Shown here: positions 8,318-16,098 of the stretch, one piece after another
How the letters are laid out: the number at the start of each line of letters is the position of its first letter
Position numbering within the stretch: the first letter of the stretch is position 1
DNA from: Roseovarius sp. S88
GTDB taxonomy: Bacteria; Pseudomonadota; Alphaproteobacteria; Rhodobacterales; Rhodobacteraceae
DNA length: 64,000 nucleotides
Direction: 5' to 3'
NCBI RefSeq assembly: GCF_037023735.1
Contig: NZ_CP146069.1
Coordinates: 785,501 to 849,500 of the forward strand
Program-made: the position numbers and the translations under genes
The notes under the pieces: generated by a model
Told to the model about the DNA's origin: nothing
The model's database searches: none
Seen by the model: only the letters and a program-made list of their open reading frames with translations

Positions 8318-8335
8318 CGGTCACAAATCGGTCAC
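8318..8335. promoter_or_regulatory. Direct repeat CGGTCAC x2, possible regulator site
   Basis: CGGTCAC occurs at 8318-8324 and again at 8329-8335, an 11-bp period that puts both copies on the same DNA face. It lies in the 134-bp gap between gntR and the agmatinase-like gene, about 100 bp upstream of the latter's start. Functional assignment is inference. Confidence 0.3.
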
Positions 8336-8354
8336 GTGTTGATCGCAAAACCCC

Positions 8355-9038
8355 TTACGTCTCTGAGGCCCGTGTCAGCGACAGCCGTGCTGTTTCCAAG
8401 TGCTCTTTCATCACGTTCGCGGCGCGCTCTGGCTCGCGCGTTCGCAGGGCGTTGAGAATTTGACGATGCTGCGCGTTGTAAAGATTGATCGTCTGCAGAT
8501 CGAGAGTCAGGCGGCGCATGCGGGTCCAGTCATCCTGTCCGCGGACGTTGGCGATCTGGTTCATGATCCAGACCAAAAGGCCGTTGCGTGTGCTTTCCGC
8601 CAGAGCGCGGTGAAAGGCCGTGTCTGCCTCGGAAAAGGCAACCGGGTCATCCATGCTTGCCTCCATTCGGGCGCACAGGATCTCCATCTGATCAAAATCG
8701 GCGCGCCGTCCGTGCAGCACCGCAAGGCGACAGATATGCGGCTCAAGTGCAAAGCGGGCATCCATGAGTTCCAACGGCGTGGCGTTTTCGATTTCGCTGG
8801 CCGAGATGGTTTCGGATTTGTGGACCACATATGTTCCACTGCCGGGACGGGTTTCGACAAAGCCCTCTTCTTCGAGCTGTAGCAGAGCCTTACGCACGGT
8901 GCCGCGTGCCGCCCCATAGGTGTCGGACATCACGCGTTCTGGCGGAAGGCGGTCATGTTGCTGCAAGGTTCCCTTTGCAATCTCGCGTCTGACCAAAGCA
9001 GCTATGTCCGCCGCGCCCATTCTCTGTGCGTCTGCCAT
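8355..9038 (-). CDS. GntR-family (FCD) transcriptional regulator
   Basis: This 227-aa protein has an N-terminal winged HTH (about 10-75). The recognition-helix region is RLPPERVMSDTYGAARGTVRKALLQLEEEGFVETRPGSGTYV, typical of GntR. A C-terminal all-helical FCD ligand-binding domain follows. FCD metal-ligand residues fall within FSEADTAFHRALAESTRN and the C-terminal AQHRQILNAL helix. It is divergent from the glutamine-synthetase-like operon and upstream of the agmatinase-like gene. A perfect inverted repeat lies 13 bp before its start, so autoregulation and control of the divergent operon are likely. Confidence 0.88.
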   Translation of the reverse strand: MADAQRMGAADIAALVRREIAKGTLQQHDRLPPERVMSDTYGAARGTVRKALLQLEEEGFVETRPGSGTYVVHKSETISASEIENATPLELMDARFALEPHICRLAVLHGRRADFDQMEILCARMEASMDDPVAFSEADTAFHRALAESTRNGLLVWIMNQIANVRGQDDWTRMRRLTLDLQTINLYNAQHRQILNALRTREPERAANVMKEHLETARLSLTRASET

Positions 9039-9050
9039 CAGAATCCTCTC

Positions 9051-9071
9051 GGTTTAGACCAATACTAAACC
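9051..9071. promoter_or_regulatory. Inverted repeat, probable GntR operator
   Basis: GGTTTAG (9051-9057) and CTAAACC (9065-9071) form perfect 7-bp arms around a 7-bp spacer. The dyad lies 13 bp upstream of the gntR ATG, in the intergenic region shared with the glutamine-synthetase-like operon. Size and location match the short dyads bound by FCD-type GntR dimers. The assignment to this regulator is an inference. Confidence 0.55.
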
Positions 9072-9245
9072 ATTTTTCAGCGTATTCCAGCAAAATTATT
9101 GAATTTGGATCAAAATCGGTTGACTTTTGGACCGGCTCTGGGAATCGTTAACGATAGGGGAGCTTTTTCGCCCCCTGCCACCAAACAAAAATTCGCAAGC
9201 GCCGGCGAACCATCGGAGGCTTGCACAACATCAGGGAGTTTAATT

Positions 9246-10724
9246 GTGGCTGAAACTGATCTCGAAAGATTTGTAGAAGCGCCAGGTCGCGCCGAGAAAA
9301 TCAAAGAAGTGCGGAAGATGATTGATGCAAAAGGCATTGAGTATCTCTATCTGCAATTCGTCTCGGTGACCGGCAAGATCATGGGCAAAGGCATTCCCGC
9401 CGATCACTGGGAAAGCGTCGCCATGAAAGGCTTTCAGTTGGTCTATGGTGCCACGGTGAACCTCTTTACCGACCGGGCGGGCAACTATCTGGGCTATGGT
9501 CCAGAGGCGGCCGAACTTGTCGGTATTCCCGAGCCGGAAACCTTCATGCAGTTGCCATGGGCGCCGCAAATTGGCCGGTTCTACTGCACACTCTTCCGCA
9601 ACCGGGAAGAAAAGGAAAACCCAGGTGGGTACCTGACCTCGGATTGCCGCGGCAACCTGCGCCGGATGCATGAAGACTTCCAAAAGAAGCATGGCCGTAG
9701 CCTGCGGATCGGCACCGAGCCAGAGATGATGTGGCTAAAATTCGATGAGAACGGCAAGCCCAAGGACGGCTATTCCAAGCCTTACTGCTATCACATCGAC
9801 CAGTTCGAAAGCCTGCGTCCGGTCTCCATGCAGGTGATCCGCTATGCCCGCAAGATGGGGCTCGACATGATCCAGGGCGATCACGAGGATGCGCCGGGGC
9901 AGCTTGAGCTGAACTGGATGTTTGACGACGTGCTGCGCAATGCGGACCGTTTGACCACCTATCGCCAGATCTGTGCGCAGGTCGCACGGGAAAATGGCAT
10001 CTTCGCTTGCTTCATGACCAAGCCCTTCATGGGTGTGTCCGCGTCGGGTTGCCACCACAACATGAGCCTGTGGCGCGGCGGCGAAGATCAGTTCGTGAAA
10101 TGCGGCAATGATGAAAAAGATCTGCCAGGCATGCGCGACAACTACATGTATGTCAAAGGCGGCGAGAACACGTTCATGCCGGACGATGACGATCCGCAAA
10201 TGCCGGGCAAAGAGGGTCTGGAGGCCATCGGCGGCGTGGTGCACAACCTGCAGGCTTTGACGGCTGTGGGCTGTTCCACAGTGAACTCGTATCGTCGTCT
10301 TTGGGACACAGGTTTCTGGGCGCCGGTCTTCGCCGATTGGGGTTTCCAGAACCGTACAACGGGCCTGCGCGTCTCGGCACCTGGACGGTTCGAATACCGC
10401 TCGGTGGACAGCATGGTGAACCCTTATCTGATGGGCACAACCTTGTTGGCAGCTATGGACGACGGCATCGACAACAAGCTGGATCCGGGCGAGCCGGAAG
10501 AGCGCAACATTTATGAGGCCATTGAACAAGGCAAGCAGGTTAAGAAACTGCCTATGTCCTTGGGCGAAGCTTTGGATTTCCTGGAAAACAACGAAGTGGT
10601 CAAGCGCGGCATGCCCGGCGAAATGTACCGCTTGTTCCACGAATACAAATACGACGAATATGCCCGGTTCATGTCGACCGTGACGGATTGGGACAACGAC
10701 ACTTACATGGAATGTCTTCCCTGA
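9246..10724 (+). CDS. Glutamine synthetase family protein (GlnT/GmaS/PuuA-like)
   Basis: I place the start at GTG 9246 because AGGGAG lies 7 bases upstream. The frame opens earlier (9099), but the extra 49 residues do not look conserved. The 492-aa protein has a beta-grasp N-terminal domain and the GS catalytic barrel, including GTEPEMMWL, QGDHEDAPGQLELN (near 220), CFMTKPFMGVSASGCHHNMS (near 255) and the NSYRRL segment followed by an APGRFEYRSVDS substrate region. Relatives ligate ammonia or amines to glutamate's gamma-carboxyl using ATP. It heads an operon with GlxB/C/D-like subunits, so it may make a gamma-glutamyl product that they use. It is divergent from a GntR regulator. Whether the substrate is ammonia, methylamine or another amine cannot be told from sequence. 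Confidence 0.85.
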   Translation: MAETDLERFVEAPGRAEKIKEVRKMIDAKGIEYLYLQFVSVTGKIMGKGIPADHWESVAMKGFQLVYGATVNLFTDRAGNYLGYGPEAAELVGIPEPETFMQLPWAPQIGRFYCTLFRNREEKENPGGYLTSDCRGNLRRMHEDFQKKHGRSLRIGTEPEMMWLKFDENGKPKDGYSKPYCYHIDQFESLRPVSMQVIRYARKMGLDMIQGDHEDAPGQLELNWMFDDVLRNADRLTTYRQICAQVARENGIFACFMTKPFMGVSASGCHHNMSLWRGGEDQFVKCGNDEKDLPGMRDNYMYVKGGENTFMPDDDDPQMPGKEGLEAIGGVVHNLQALTAVGCSTVNSYRRLWDTGFWAPVFADWGFQNRTTGLRVSAPGRFEYRSVDSMVNPYLMGTTLLAAMDDGIDNKLDPGEPEERNIYEAIEQGKQVKKLPMSLGEALDFLENNEVVKRGMPGEMYRLFHEYKYDEYARFMSTVTDWDNDTYMECLP

Positions 10725-10805
10725 GGCAAACCATGCTTTTGGCGGCGGGTTGAGGAACTCGCCGCCACCTTACACGAACACGCAACTCAGAGGAGGCGCT
10801 TCCAG

Positions 10806-11741
10806 ATGTGTGGAATTGCTGGACTAATTCACAAGGGCAAAAGCAGCTCGGTCGGGTCGGAAATGACCGCCATGTTGCAGGCGCTCAAACACCGGGGGCC
10901 TGACAGCACCGGTTATGCGGTGTACGGCACCCCAACCGAGGGCGATTACATCATGCGCCTCAAGGTGGCCGAGGCCGAAGACATGGAGAAAGGCCGCGGC
11001 ATTCACCAGGTGATCAAGGACCGCATTGCCGAGGTGGAAGCCATTCTCAAAGAGCATGGGGCCAAAGTAAAATCCAAGGATGCGCCGCGGGAATATTCTC
11101 TGCGTTACGTGCTCAACCACAAGGGTGACACGGGCGAGATGGCCGAGCATATCGAGGAGACCGAAGGCGTCGAGATCCTGTCGATGGGCAATGGGTTGGA
11201 ACTGATCAAGGACCTTGGTGATGCGAGCGTTGTGTCCGAAGCCTATGGTCTGAATGACTTTCAGGGCACCCATGCGATTGGTCACACCCGCATGGCCACT
11301 GAGTCAGACGTGGACATCAAATCGGCGCACCCATACTGGGCGTTCCCCTATAACGACGTCAGCGTTGTGCACAACGGCCAGATCACCAACTATTGGATTA
11401 TGCGCCGCGAGATGGAGCGTAAGGGCCACCGGTTCATGTCGAACTGTGACTCCGAGCTTCTGGCCGTCTACACCGCGCACAATCTGGCGAATGGTGTGTC
11501 GCTCGAAGACAGCCTGCGTCAGTCCATCGAAGAGATTGACGGCGTGTTCACCTATCTGGTGGCCACCAAGGATCAGCTTGGCATGGCTAAGGACACGATG
11601 GCCGCCAAACCGCTGGTTCTTTACGAAAGCGACGATCTGATTGCCATGGCCTCGGAAGAGGTGGCAATCCGCGCGATCCTTCCAGAAGAGATCGACACAT
11701 ATGACCCATATGACGAGGAGGTCCGGGTATGGCAGGCGTAA
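10806..11741 (+). CDS. glxB: Class II glutamine amidotransferase, GlxB/MgsA-like
   Basis: The mature N-terminus is MCGIAGLIHKG, putting the catalytic Cys at position 2 as in all Ntn-type class II amidotransferases. TRMATESDVDIKSAHPYW and VVHNGQITNYW supply the glutamine-binding residues. At 311 aa it corresponds to the amidotransferase domain of GltB expressed as a separate protein, as in the Glx proteins of rhizobia and the MgsA subunit of N-methylglutamate synthase. A middle insertion (about 60-140) is typical of these stand-alone forms. GGAGG precedes the ATG. Its 3' end overlaps the next gene by 13 bp, indicating coupled translation. Confidence 0.88.
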   Translation: MCGIAGLIHKGKSSSVGSEMTAMLQALKHRGPDSTGYAVYGTPTEGDYIMRLKVAEAEDMEKGRGIHQVIKDRIAEVEAILKEHGAKVKSKDAPREYSLRYVLNHKGDTGEMAEHIEETEGVEILSMGNGLELIKDLGDASVVSEAYGLNDFQGTHAIGHTRMATESDVDIKSAHPYWAFPYNDVSVVHNGQITNYWIMRREMERKGHRFMSNCDSELLAVYTAHNLANGVSLEDSLRQSIEEIDGVFTYLVATKDQLGMAKDTMAAKPLVLYESDDLIAMASEEVAIRAILPEEIDTYDPYDEEVRVWQA

Positions 11742-12598
11742 CAGACGCAGAACTGAAGGAAATGACCCAGGAAGAGCGGGTCACTGCTCTGGGTATGCGC
11801 ACCGAAGCGCTGACGGGTAAATCGCTTTACGTGGAATTTGACCCAGACGCCGAAGAGCGTTTCACCTATCCCTGGGCGCCTGATGTTGATTTCAACAAAC
11901 GCACTGAGATGGATTGCGATGGGATGACCACGACGGAAGTGAATTCCGGTATTCGCGATCTGATGGCGCAAGGCTACGGCACGGTTGTTCTCAAAAACCC
12001 GCGCGGCATGCACTCGCTTGGTGTGGGCATCCTCAGCAAACTGAACCTGATCATCGAGGGGTCTACAGGCTACTTTGCAGTTGGTCTGATTGATGGGCCG
12101 AATGTGCGCATCAATGGCCGGGTTGGTTGGTCCTGCGGTGAGAACATGATGTCCGGCACGATCATGATCGAGAAGAATGCTGGTTCCACCTTTGGTGCGG
12201 CCATTCGGGGAGGAGACCTTGTGTGCCGTGGCTCGGTTGGCTCGCGCACAGGCATCGACCAGAAGGGTGGCACGATCATCGTCGGTGGCGACACCGGTGC
12301 GCTTTCGGGCTTCATGATGCAGCGGGGACGCATGGTGGTCTGCGGCAACGCAGGCAAGAACCTGGGCGACTCGATGTATGACGGCACGATCTTTGTCGGT
12401 GGTGAAATCAAGTCATTGGGTGTGGACGCGGTTGAAGCCGAGCTCACCGACCTTGATAAGGCTTGGCTCACACGCAAGCTCACGCAATATGGCCTGATGC
12501 CCGAAAAAGGCGTGGATCATTTCACCAAGATTGTCGCGGGCAAGATGCTTTGGAACTACGACAATCTGGAGCCCACCGAGAAGAAACTCATTCTGTGA
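11729..12598 (+). CDS. glxC: GltB C-terminal GXGXG-domain protein, GlxC/MgsB-like
   Basis: This 289-aa protein is dominated by the right-handed beta-helix of the glutamate-synthase C-terminal (alpha-subunit GXGXG) domain, also found in formylmethanofuran dehydrogenase subunit C. Repeating glycine-rich turns run from about 95 to 230, for example GRVGWSCGENMMSGTI, GGDLVCRGSVGSRTG, GGTIIVGGDTGALSGFMMQRG and GKNLGDSMYDGTIFVGGE. It is structural and pairs with the amidotransferase and FMN subunits. It overlaps glxB by 13 bp. A REP-like pair separates it from glxD. Confidence 0.87.
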   Translation: MAGVTDAELKEMTQEERVTALGMRTEALTGKSLYVEFDPDAEERFTYPWAPDVDFNKRTEMDCDGMTTTEVNSGIRDLMAQGYGTVVLKNPRGMHSLGVGILSKLNLIIEGSTGYFAVGLIDGPNVRINGRVGWSCGENMMSGTIMIEKNAGSTFGAAIRGGDLVCRGSVGSRTGIDQKGGTIIVGGDTGALSGFMMQRGRMVVCGNAGKNLGDSMYDGTIFVGGEIKSLGVDAVEAELTDLDKAWLTRKLTQYGLMPEKGVDHFTKIVAGKMLWNYDNLEPTEKKLIL

Positions 12599-12599
12599 T

Positions 12600-12654
12600 G
12601 GTGGGGTGAAACCCCACCCTACGCCAACCTCGTAGGGTGGGTTTCCAACCCACC
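12600..12654. repeat. Paired REP-like palindromes between glxC and glxD
   Basis: Two palindromes lie in opposite orientation. GGTGGGGT/ACCCCACC followed by CTACG spans 12600-12623, and CGTAGGGTGGG/CCCACC spans 12631-12654. The outer CCCTACG and CGTAGGG can also pair, making a larger cruciform/hairpin. The pair lies inside the operon, 24 bp before glxD, so it may tune expression between adjacent cistrons. Confidence 0.8.
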
Positions 12655-12678
12655 TCGCCATCTAAAAGGAGACACAAC

Positions 12679-14043
12679 ATGGCTGACGGAGATCTGCCGA
12701 CAAAAAAGGCGCTGGACCGCGACGTAAACCGTATCGGTGACAGCTTTATTTTCCCACCACGGGTGATGGATGACATCCACATCAAATCCGAGTTGGGACG
12801 CTACCGGATGCGGGGTTTCTCGCTCTTCAAGAAGATCCCGCACTGGGATGACCTGACATTTCTGCCGGGGACACTCACACGCTTTGTGATCGAAGGCTAT
12901 CGTGAGAAATGTGAAACCAAGACCGTGATCGGCCCCCGCGCAAAAGTGCCGCTGGAACTGGACATCCCGGTCTACATCACCGGCATGAGCTTTGGCGCGC
13001 TGTCCTATGAGGCGAAGACGGCTCTGGCCCGTGGGGCGACAATGGCGGGCACGGCGACGTGCTCTGGTGAAGGCGGGATGATCCCCGACGAGCGGCGCTA
13101 TAGCTCCAAGTGGTTCTATCAGTGCATCCAGTCACGCTATGGCTTTAACCCCAATCACCTTGTTCTGGCGGATGGCTGTGAGTTCTTCATTGGCCAAGGC
13201 TGTAAGGTTGGTCTGGGTGGTCACTTGATGGGTCAGAAAGTGACCGACCAGGTGGCCGAGATGCGGTCACTGCCTGCTGGTATCGACCAACGCTCGCCCG
13301 CGCGGCACCCCGACTGGCTGGGTCCCGATGACCTGGCTCTGAAAATTCAGGAGATCCGCGAAGCGACCGATTGGCAAATCCCGATCCAGCTCAAGCTGGG
13401 CGCATCTCGTGTCTATGACGACGTGCGGATGGCTGTGAAATGTGACCCTGACAGCATCTATATCGACGGCATGGAAGGCGGCACGGGCGCGGGTCCACAC
13501 CTTGCCACCGAAGACACCGGCGTGCCGGGCATGGCCGCGATCCGTCAGGCGCGTAAAGCGATCGATGATCTGGGCAAACGTGGTGAGATCAGTCTTGTTT
13601 ATGCAGGCGGCATTCGGAATGGCGCGGACGTGGCCAAGGCCATTGCGCTGGGCGCGGATGCGATTGCCATTGGGCACTCGGCCATGATGGCGCTTAACTG
13701 CAACAAGGACATCCCCGAGGCCAATTACCCCGAGGAAATCGGGGCCGAGCCGGGCTATTGCTACCACTGCCACACCGGACGTTGCCCGGTGGGCGTGGCC
13801 ACGCAAGATCCCAAGCTGCGCGAGCGGCTTGACCCGGATGAGGCAGCGGAACGCGTGTACAACTTCCTGCACACGCTGACCATCGAGGCGCAGCTCTTTG
13901 CCCGTGCTTGCGGCAAGACCTACTTGCACTCATTGGAGCCCGAAGACCTTGCAGCCCTGACGATGGAAGCGTCGGCCATGGCCGGTGTTCCACTCGCAGG
14001 CACCAACCACACGGTCGGCGTTGAGGATTATCACCATCTTTAA
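12679..14043 (+). CDS. glxD: FMN-binding glutamate synthase-family protein, GlxD/MgsC-like
   Basis: From ATG 12679 (AAAGGAG 8 bases upstream) the protein is 454 aa. It is a GltB-type TIM-barrel FMN domain. ITGMSFGALSYEAKTALARG (near 110) and GEGGMIPDERRYSSKWFYQ form the 2-oxoglutarate/FMN site. KLGASRVYDDVRMAVKCDPD and EGGTGAGPHLATEDTGVPG (near 270-290) are flavin-phosphate loops. CYHCHTGRCPVGVATQDP (near 370) supplies the cysteines of the 3Fe-4S cluster. Together with the two preceding subunits it forms a glutamate-synthase-like complex, in which ammonia or a methylamine group reacts with 2-oxoglutarate. Confidence 0.9.
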   Translation: MADGDLPTKKALDRDVNRIGDSFIFPPRVMDDIHIKSELGRYRMRGFSLFKKIPHWDDLTFLPGTLTRFVIEGYREKCETKTVIGPRAKVPLELDIPVYITGMSFGALSYEAKTALARGATMAGTATCSGEGGMIPDERRYSSKWFYQCIQSRYGFNPNHLVLADGCEFFIGQGCKVGLGGHLMGQKVTDQVAEMRSLPAGIDQRSPARHPDWLGPDDLALKIQEIREATDWQIPIQLKLGASRVYDDVRMAVKCDPDSIYIDGMEGGTGAGPHLATEDTGVPGMAAIRQARKAIDDLGKRGEISLVYAGGIRNGADVAKAIALGADAIAIGHSAMMALNCNKDIPEANYPEEIGAEPGYCYHCHTGRCPVGVATQDPKLRERLDPDEAAERVYNFLHTLTIEAQLFARACGKTYLHSLEPEDLAALTMEASAMAGVPLAGTNHTVGVEDYHHL

Positions 14044-14049
14044 GGGTTT

Positions 14050-14100
14050 GGCGGGGTGAACCCCGCCCTACCGCAATCGTAGGCCGGGGTTTACCCCGGC
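14050..14100. repeat. Paired REP-like palindromes after glxD
   Basis: GGCGGGGT-GA-ACCCCGCC plus CTACCG (14050-14073) and GTAGGCCGGGGT/ACCCCGGC (14079-14100) lie between glxD and the following 137-aa gene, with the same inverted pair layout as at 12.6 kb. The next start follows 22 bp later. Confidence 0.8.
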
Positions 14101-14121
14101 ACCCCGGAGAGGAGAAAACAA

Positions 14122-14535
14122 ATGGCTGGAACACAATATCGCGGCTCCGAGATCAAGGATGTCGACCAGTTCCTGAAAGACGCCGAGGGCCTTGAGTCCG
14201 AACGCGAAAAAGAAATCGGCCAGCACATTGGCTATCGCTATGACGTGAACCTTGTGCCGGATTACAACCGTATCACGCCCTTCCTGAGCAAATATATGGA
14301 AGTTATGGGGTGGGATGATCTCAATTGGCTCGAAGACGTGCATATGGGCTATGAAGAGGGTGCCCCTGCCGTGTTTGACCGCAACAACAACGGCTGGGTG
14401 CGCGTGCCGGATACCATTGAGCTGCCGGACAACCAGCAGGATCGGGACATGATCGCGCGCGAGCTTTTGATCAAGTTCCAGATGTCGGACCGGCATCCTT
14501 TGGTCAACCTGCGCAAGGCGTATATGAAGTTCTAA
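14122..14535 (+). CDS. Conserved hypothetical protein of the Glx operon
   Basis: The 137-aa acidic, soluble protein has no signal peptide, membrane segment or motif I can name. It begins MAGTQYRGSEIKDVDQFLK and is preceded by GGAGAGGAG. It is rich in Asp/Glu and aromatic residues (VMGWDDLNWLEDVHMGYEEG near 65). Placement directly after glxD and 3 bp before the nitrilase gene suggests a role as an accessory or small subunit of the glutamate-synthase-like complex, which is inference only. Confidence 0.7.
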   Translation: MAGTQYRGSEIKDVDQFLKDAEGLESEREKEIGQHIGYRYDVNLVPDYNRITPFLSKYMEVMGWDDLNWLEDVHMGYEEGAPAVFDRNNNGWVRVPDTIELPDNQQDRDMIARELLIKFQMSDRHPLVNLRKAYMKF

Positions 14536-14538
14536 CAC

Positions 14539-15390
14539 ATGCCGCGCCCGCTTGATATCGCCTGCCTTCAAACAAGGCCGATGCCCGACTTTGAGTCGGC
14601 GCTGGACGAGGCGATGCCGTTGGCCGAAGCTGCGGTCAAAGCGGGCGCGGATATCCTTTTCCTGCCGGAATATTGCGGCGGGTTGAAAACACAAGGGGCG
14701 GCTGTGACGCCGCCCTCTGCAATGGAAGCGGAACACCCCTTTTTGGCTGAAATGCAGCGCTTTGCCCGTGCGGCACGGGTGTGGATCAACCTCGGTTCGA
14801 TTGCCGTGGATGGCCCGGACGGGCGCATCATAAATCGCGGCATCATGCTGGACGATACTGGGCAGATCCGAGGGCGCTACGACAAGATCAACATGTTCGA
14901 CATTCAGCTAAGCGAGACGGAAGTTTACCGCGAAAGCGCGCATGTCGAAGCGGGTTGCGAGGCCGTCATCCATGACACGCCCTTTGCGCGCATTGGGCAT
15001 ACGATTTGCTATGATCTTCGGTTTCCCGATCTGTGGCGCAGTCTGGCGCAGGCGGGCGCGGAGATTTTGATTTGCCCAGCGGCCTTTACTAAGAAAACGG
15101 GCGAAGCACATTGGCATGTGCTCAACCGTGCGCGGGCTATTGAAAATACGCGCTTTGTCATCTCTCCCTGTGCGATTGGTCCGGTCCCCGGTGGTGGCGA
15201 AAGCTATGGCCATTCTCTGGTCATCAATCCCTGGGGCGAAGTGATTGCCGATGGCGGAACCATACCAGGCGTAGTGCAGGCGCAGATCGATCTGGATCAG
15301 GTCGCGGAAACAGAAGCCCGCATTCCAAGTCTCGCTAATGAACAGGAATTCACGCTTGTGTCTGTGGACGCAAAAAGGAGTGTGGCATGA
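14539..15390 (+). CDS. Carbon-nitrogen hydrolase (nitrilase superfamily, Nit-type amidase)
   Basis: This 283-aa protein has the nitrilase catalytic triad. Glu is in LFLPEYCGG (near 43), Lys in RYDKINMFDIQL (near 118) and Cys in GHTICYDLRFPDLWR (near 155), followed by the second glutamate region AHWHVLNRARAIENTRFV. The RYDKINMFD and ICYDLRFP signatures match the Nit1/Nit2 branch, which removes the omega-amide from 2-oxoglutaramate or deaminated glutathione. Such a reaction would suit an operon making gamma-glutamyl or amide intermediates. It overlaps the next gene by 4 bp (ATGA). Confidence 0.85.
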   Translation: MPRPLDIACLQTRPMPDFESALDEAMPLAEAAVKAGADILFLPEYCGGLKTQGAAVTPPSAMEAEHPFLAEMQRFARAARVWINLGSIAVDGPDGRIINRGIMLDDTGQIRGRYDKINMFDIQLSETEVYRESAHVEAGCEAVIHDTPFARIGHTICYDLRFPDLWRSLAQAGAEILICPAAFTKKTGEAHWHVLNRARAIENTRFVISPCAIGPVPGGGESYGHSLVINPWGEVIADGGTIPGVVQAQIDLDQVAETEARIPSLANEQEFTLVSVDAKRSVA

Positions 15391-15983
15391 GCTCTCTTGC
15401 TGCCCAGTTGGGCCAGAGTTTTTCCGACAATCCGCTGCGGTTGGCGTTTCTGAAATGGCAGTGCCATGTGCGGCAACTGTCCATGCGCAACAATGACGGC
15501 CGCCCCGATGATGCGATCATGCCAGAGGTTACGCCAAGGGGTGCGGCAGAGCCGCTCGGCGCGGTAATCACGGTGATGAACAAAGCGCCGGGCTATTCGG
15601 TGACGCCTGAGTTGCAGCATATGGCGGCCAAGACAAATGACCCGGCCCAGCGGCGGCAAAACGCACTGCAATTTTTGTCGGCGACCTACTACCAGAAGGC
15701 CAAGGAATTTTCCGACATTCTGACCGCGACCTTTCCACCTGGATCTCCGGGGGCCAAGACGTTGCATGAGGCAAAGCATGCAACCCTGACCTTTGAGGCC
15801 TATGGTCAACGTTTTGACCTGGAATGCAAGATCTGGCGTCTGGCGCCGCATAACCTGCTGCATCAAGCCACCATGGCGCACAATATTCTGTTCAATCCGA
15901 CCTTGCCGCCCGCGACTGAGGTGCTTGGGTTTGAGCCAGATTGGGACGCAAGCCGCGCAGACCCACCCATCGGGCGAAGGTGA
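15387..15983 (+). CDS. Conserved hypothetical protein, last gene of the Glx operon
   Basis: This 198-aa soluble protein was not assigned to a family. It begins MSSLAAQLGQSFSDNPLRL and overlaps the nitrilase gene by ATGA. An early region contains RLAFLKWQCHVRQLSMRNNDGRPDD, with clustered basic and aromatic residues. The C-terminal half contains KIWRLAPHNLLHQATMAHN and ends in an arginine-rich tail. No signal peptide or membrane segment is seen. Tight coupling to the nitrilase gene implies a shared pathway. A terminator-like hairpin follows at 16015. Confidence 0.7.
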   Translation: MSSLAAQLGQSFSDNPLRLAFLKWQCHVRQLSMRNNDGRPDDAIMPEVTPRGAAEPLGAVITVMNKAPGYSVTPELQHMAAKTNDPAQRRQNALQFLSATYYQKAKEFSDILTATFPPGSPGAKTLHEAKHATLTFEAYGQRFDLECKIWRLAPHNLLHQATMAHNILFNPTLPPATEVLGFEPDWDASRADPPIGRR

Positions 15984-16014
15984 GCCGTGGGATGTGAGTA
16001 TTTTGAGAACAATG

Positions 16015-16041
16015 AAAGAAGGGCCTTCGGGTTCTTTTTTT
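16015..16041 (+). terminator. Possible Rho-independent terminator of the Glx operon
   Basis: AAAGAA (16015-16020) and TTCTTT (16032-16037) flank a CC-TTC-GG inner hairpin and run into a T tract ending at 16041. It lies 32 bp after the last gene of the operon and just before the regulatory region of the next one. The stem has an internal bulge, so strength is uncertain. Confidence 0.5.
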
Positions 16042-16059
16042 ATGTTTGGCGAAATTGGA

Positions 16060-16074
16060 TACAATATGTATACA
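16060..16074 (+). promoter_or_regulatory. -10-like element and TGTATACA palindrome upstream of the second gntR
   Basis: TACAAT (16060-16065) matches a -10 box at five of six positions. It is immediately followed by the perfect 8-bp palindrome TGTATACA (16067-16074). An ATAC-N5-GTAT dyad overlaps both. The site lies 25 bp upstream of the GntR start and would place the regulator on its own promoter. No convincing -35 is seen, as expected for a regulated or weak promoter. Confidence 0.45.
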
Positions 16075-16098
16075 CAACATGTTCAACGTGAGTCGTTC

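Noticed and set aside
9099..9245. 49-codon N-terminal extension of the glutamine-synthetase-like gene
   Set aside because: No ribosome site at 9099; AGGGAG seven bases before GTG 9246 is clear.
9246..14043. Firm assignment as gmaS-mgsABC (methylamine N-methylglutamate pathway)
   Set aside because: mgdABCD are absent and the GS-like protein cannot be separated from GlnT or related ligases by eye, so only a family-level name is used.
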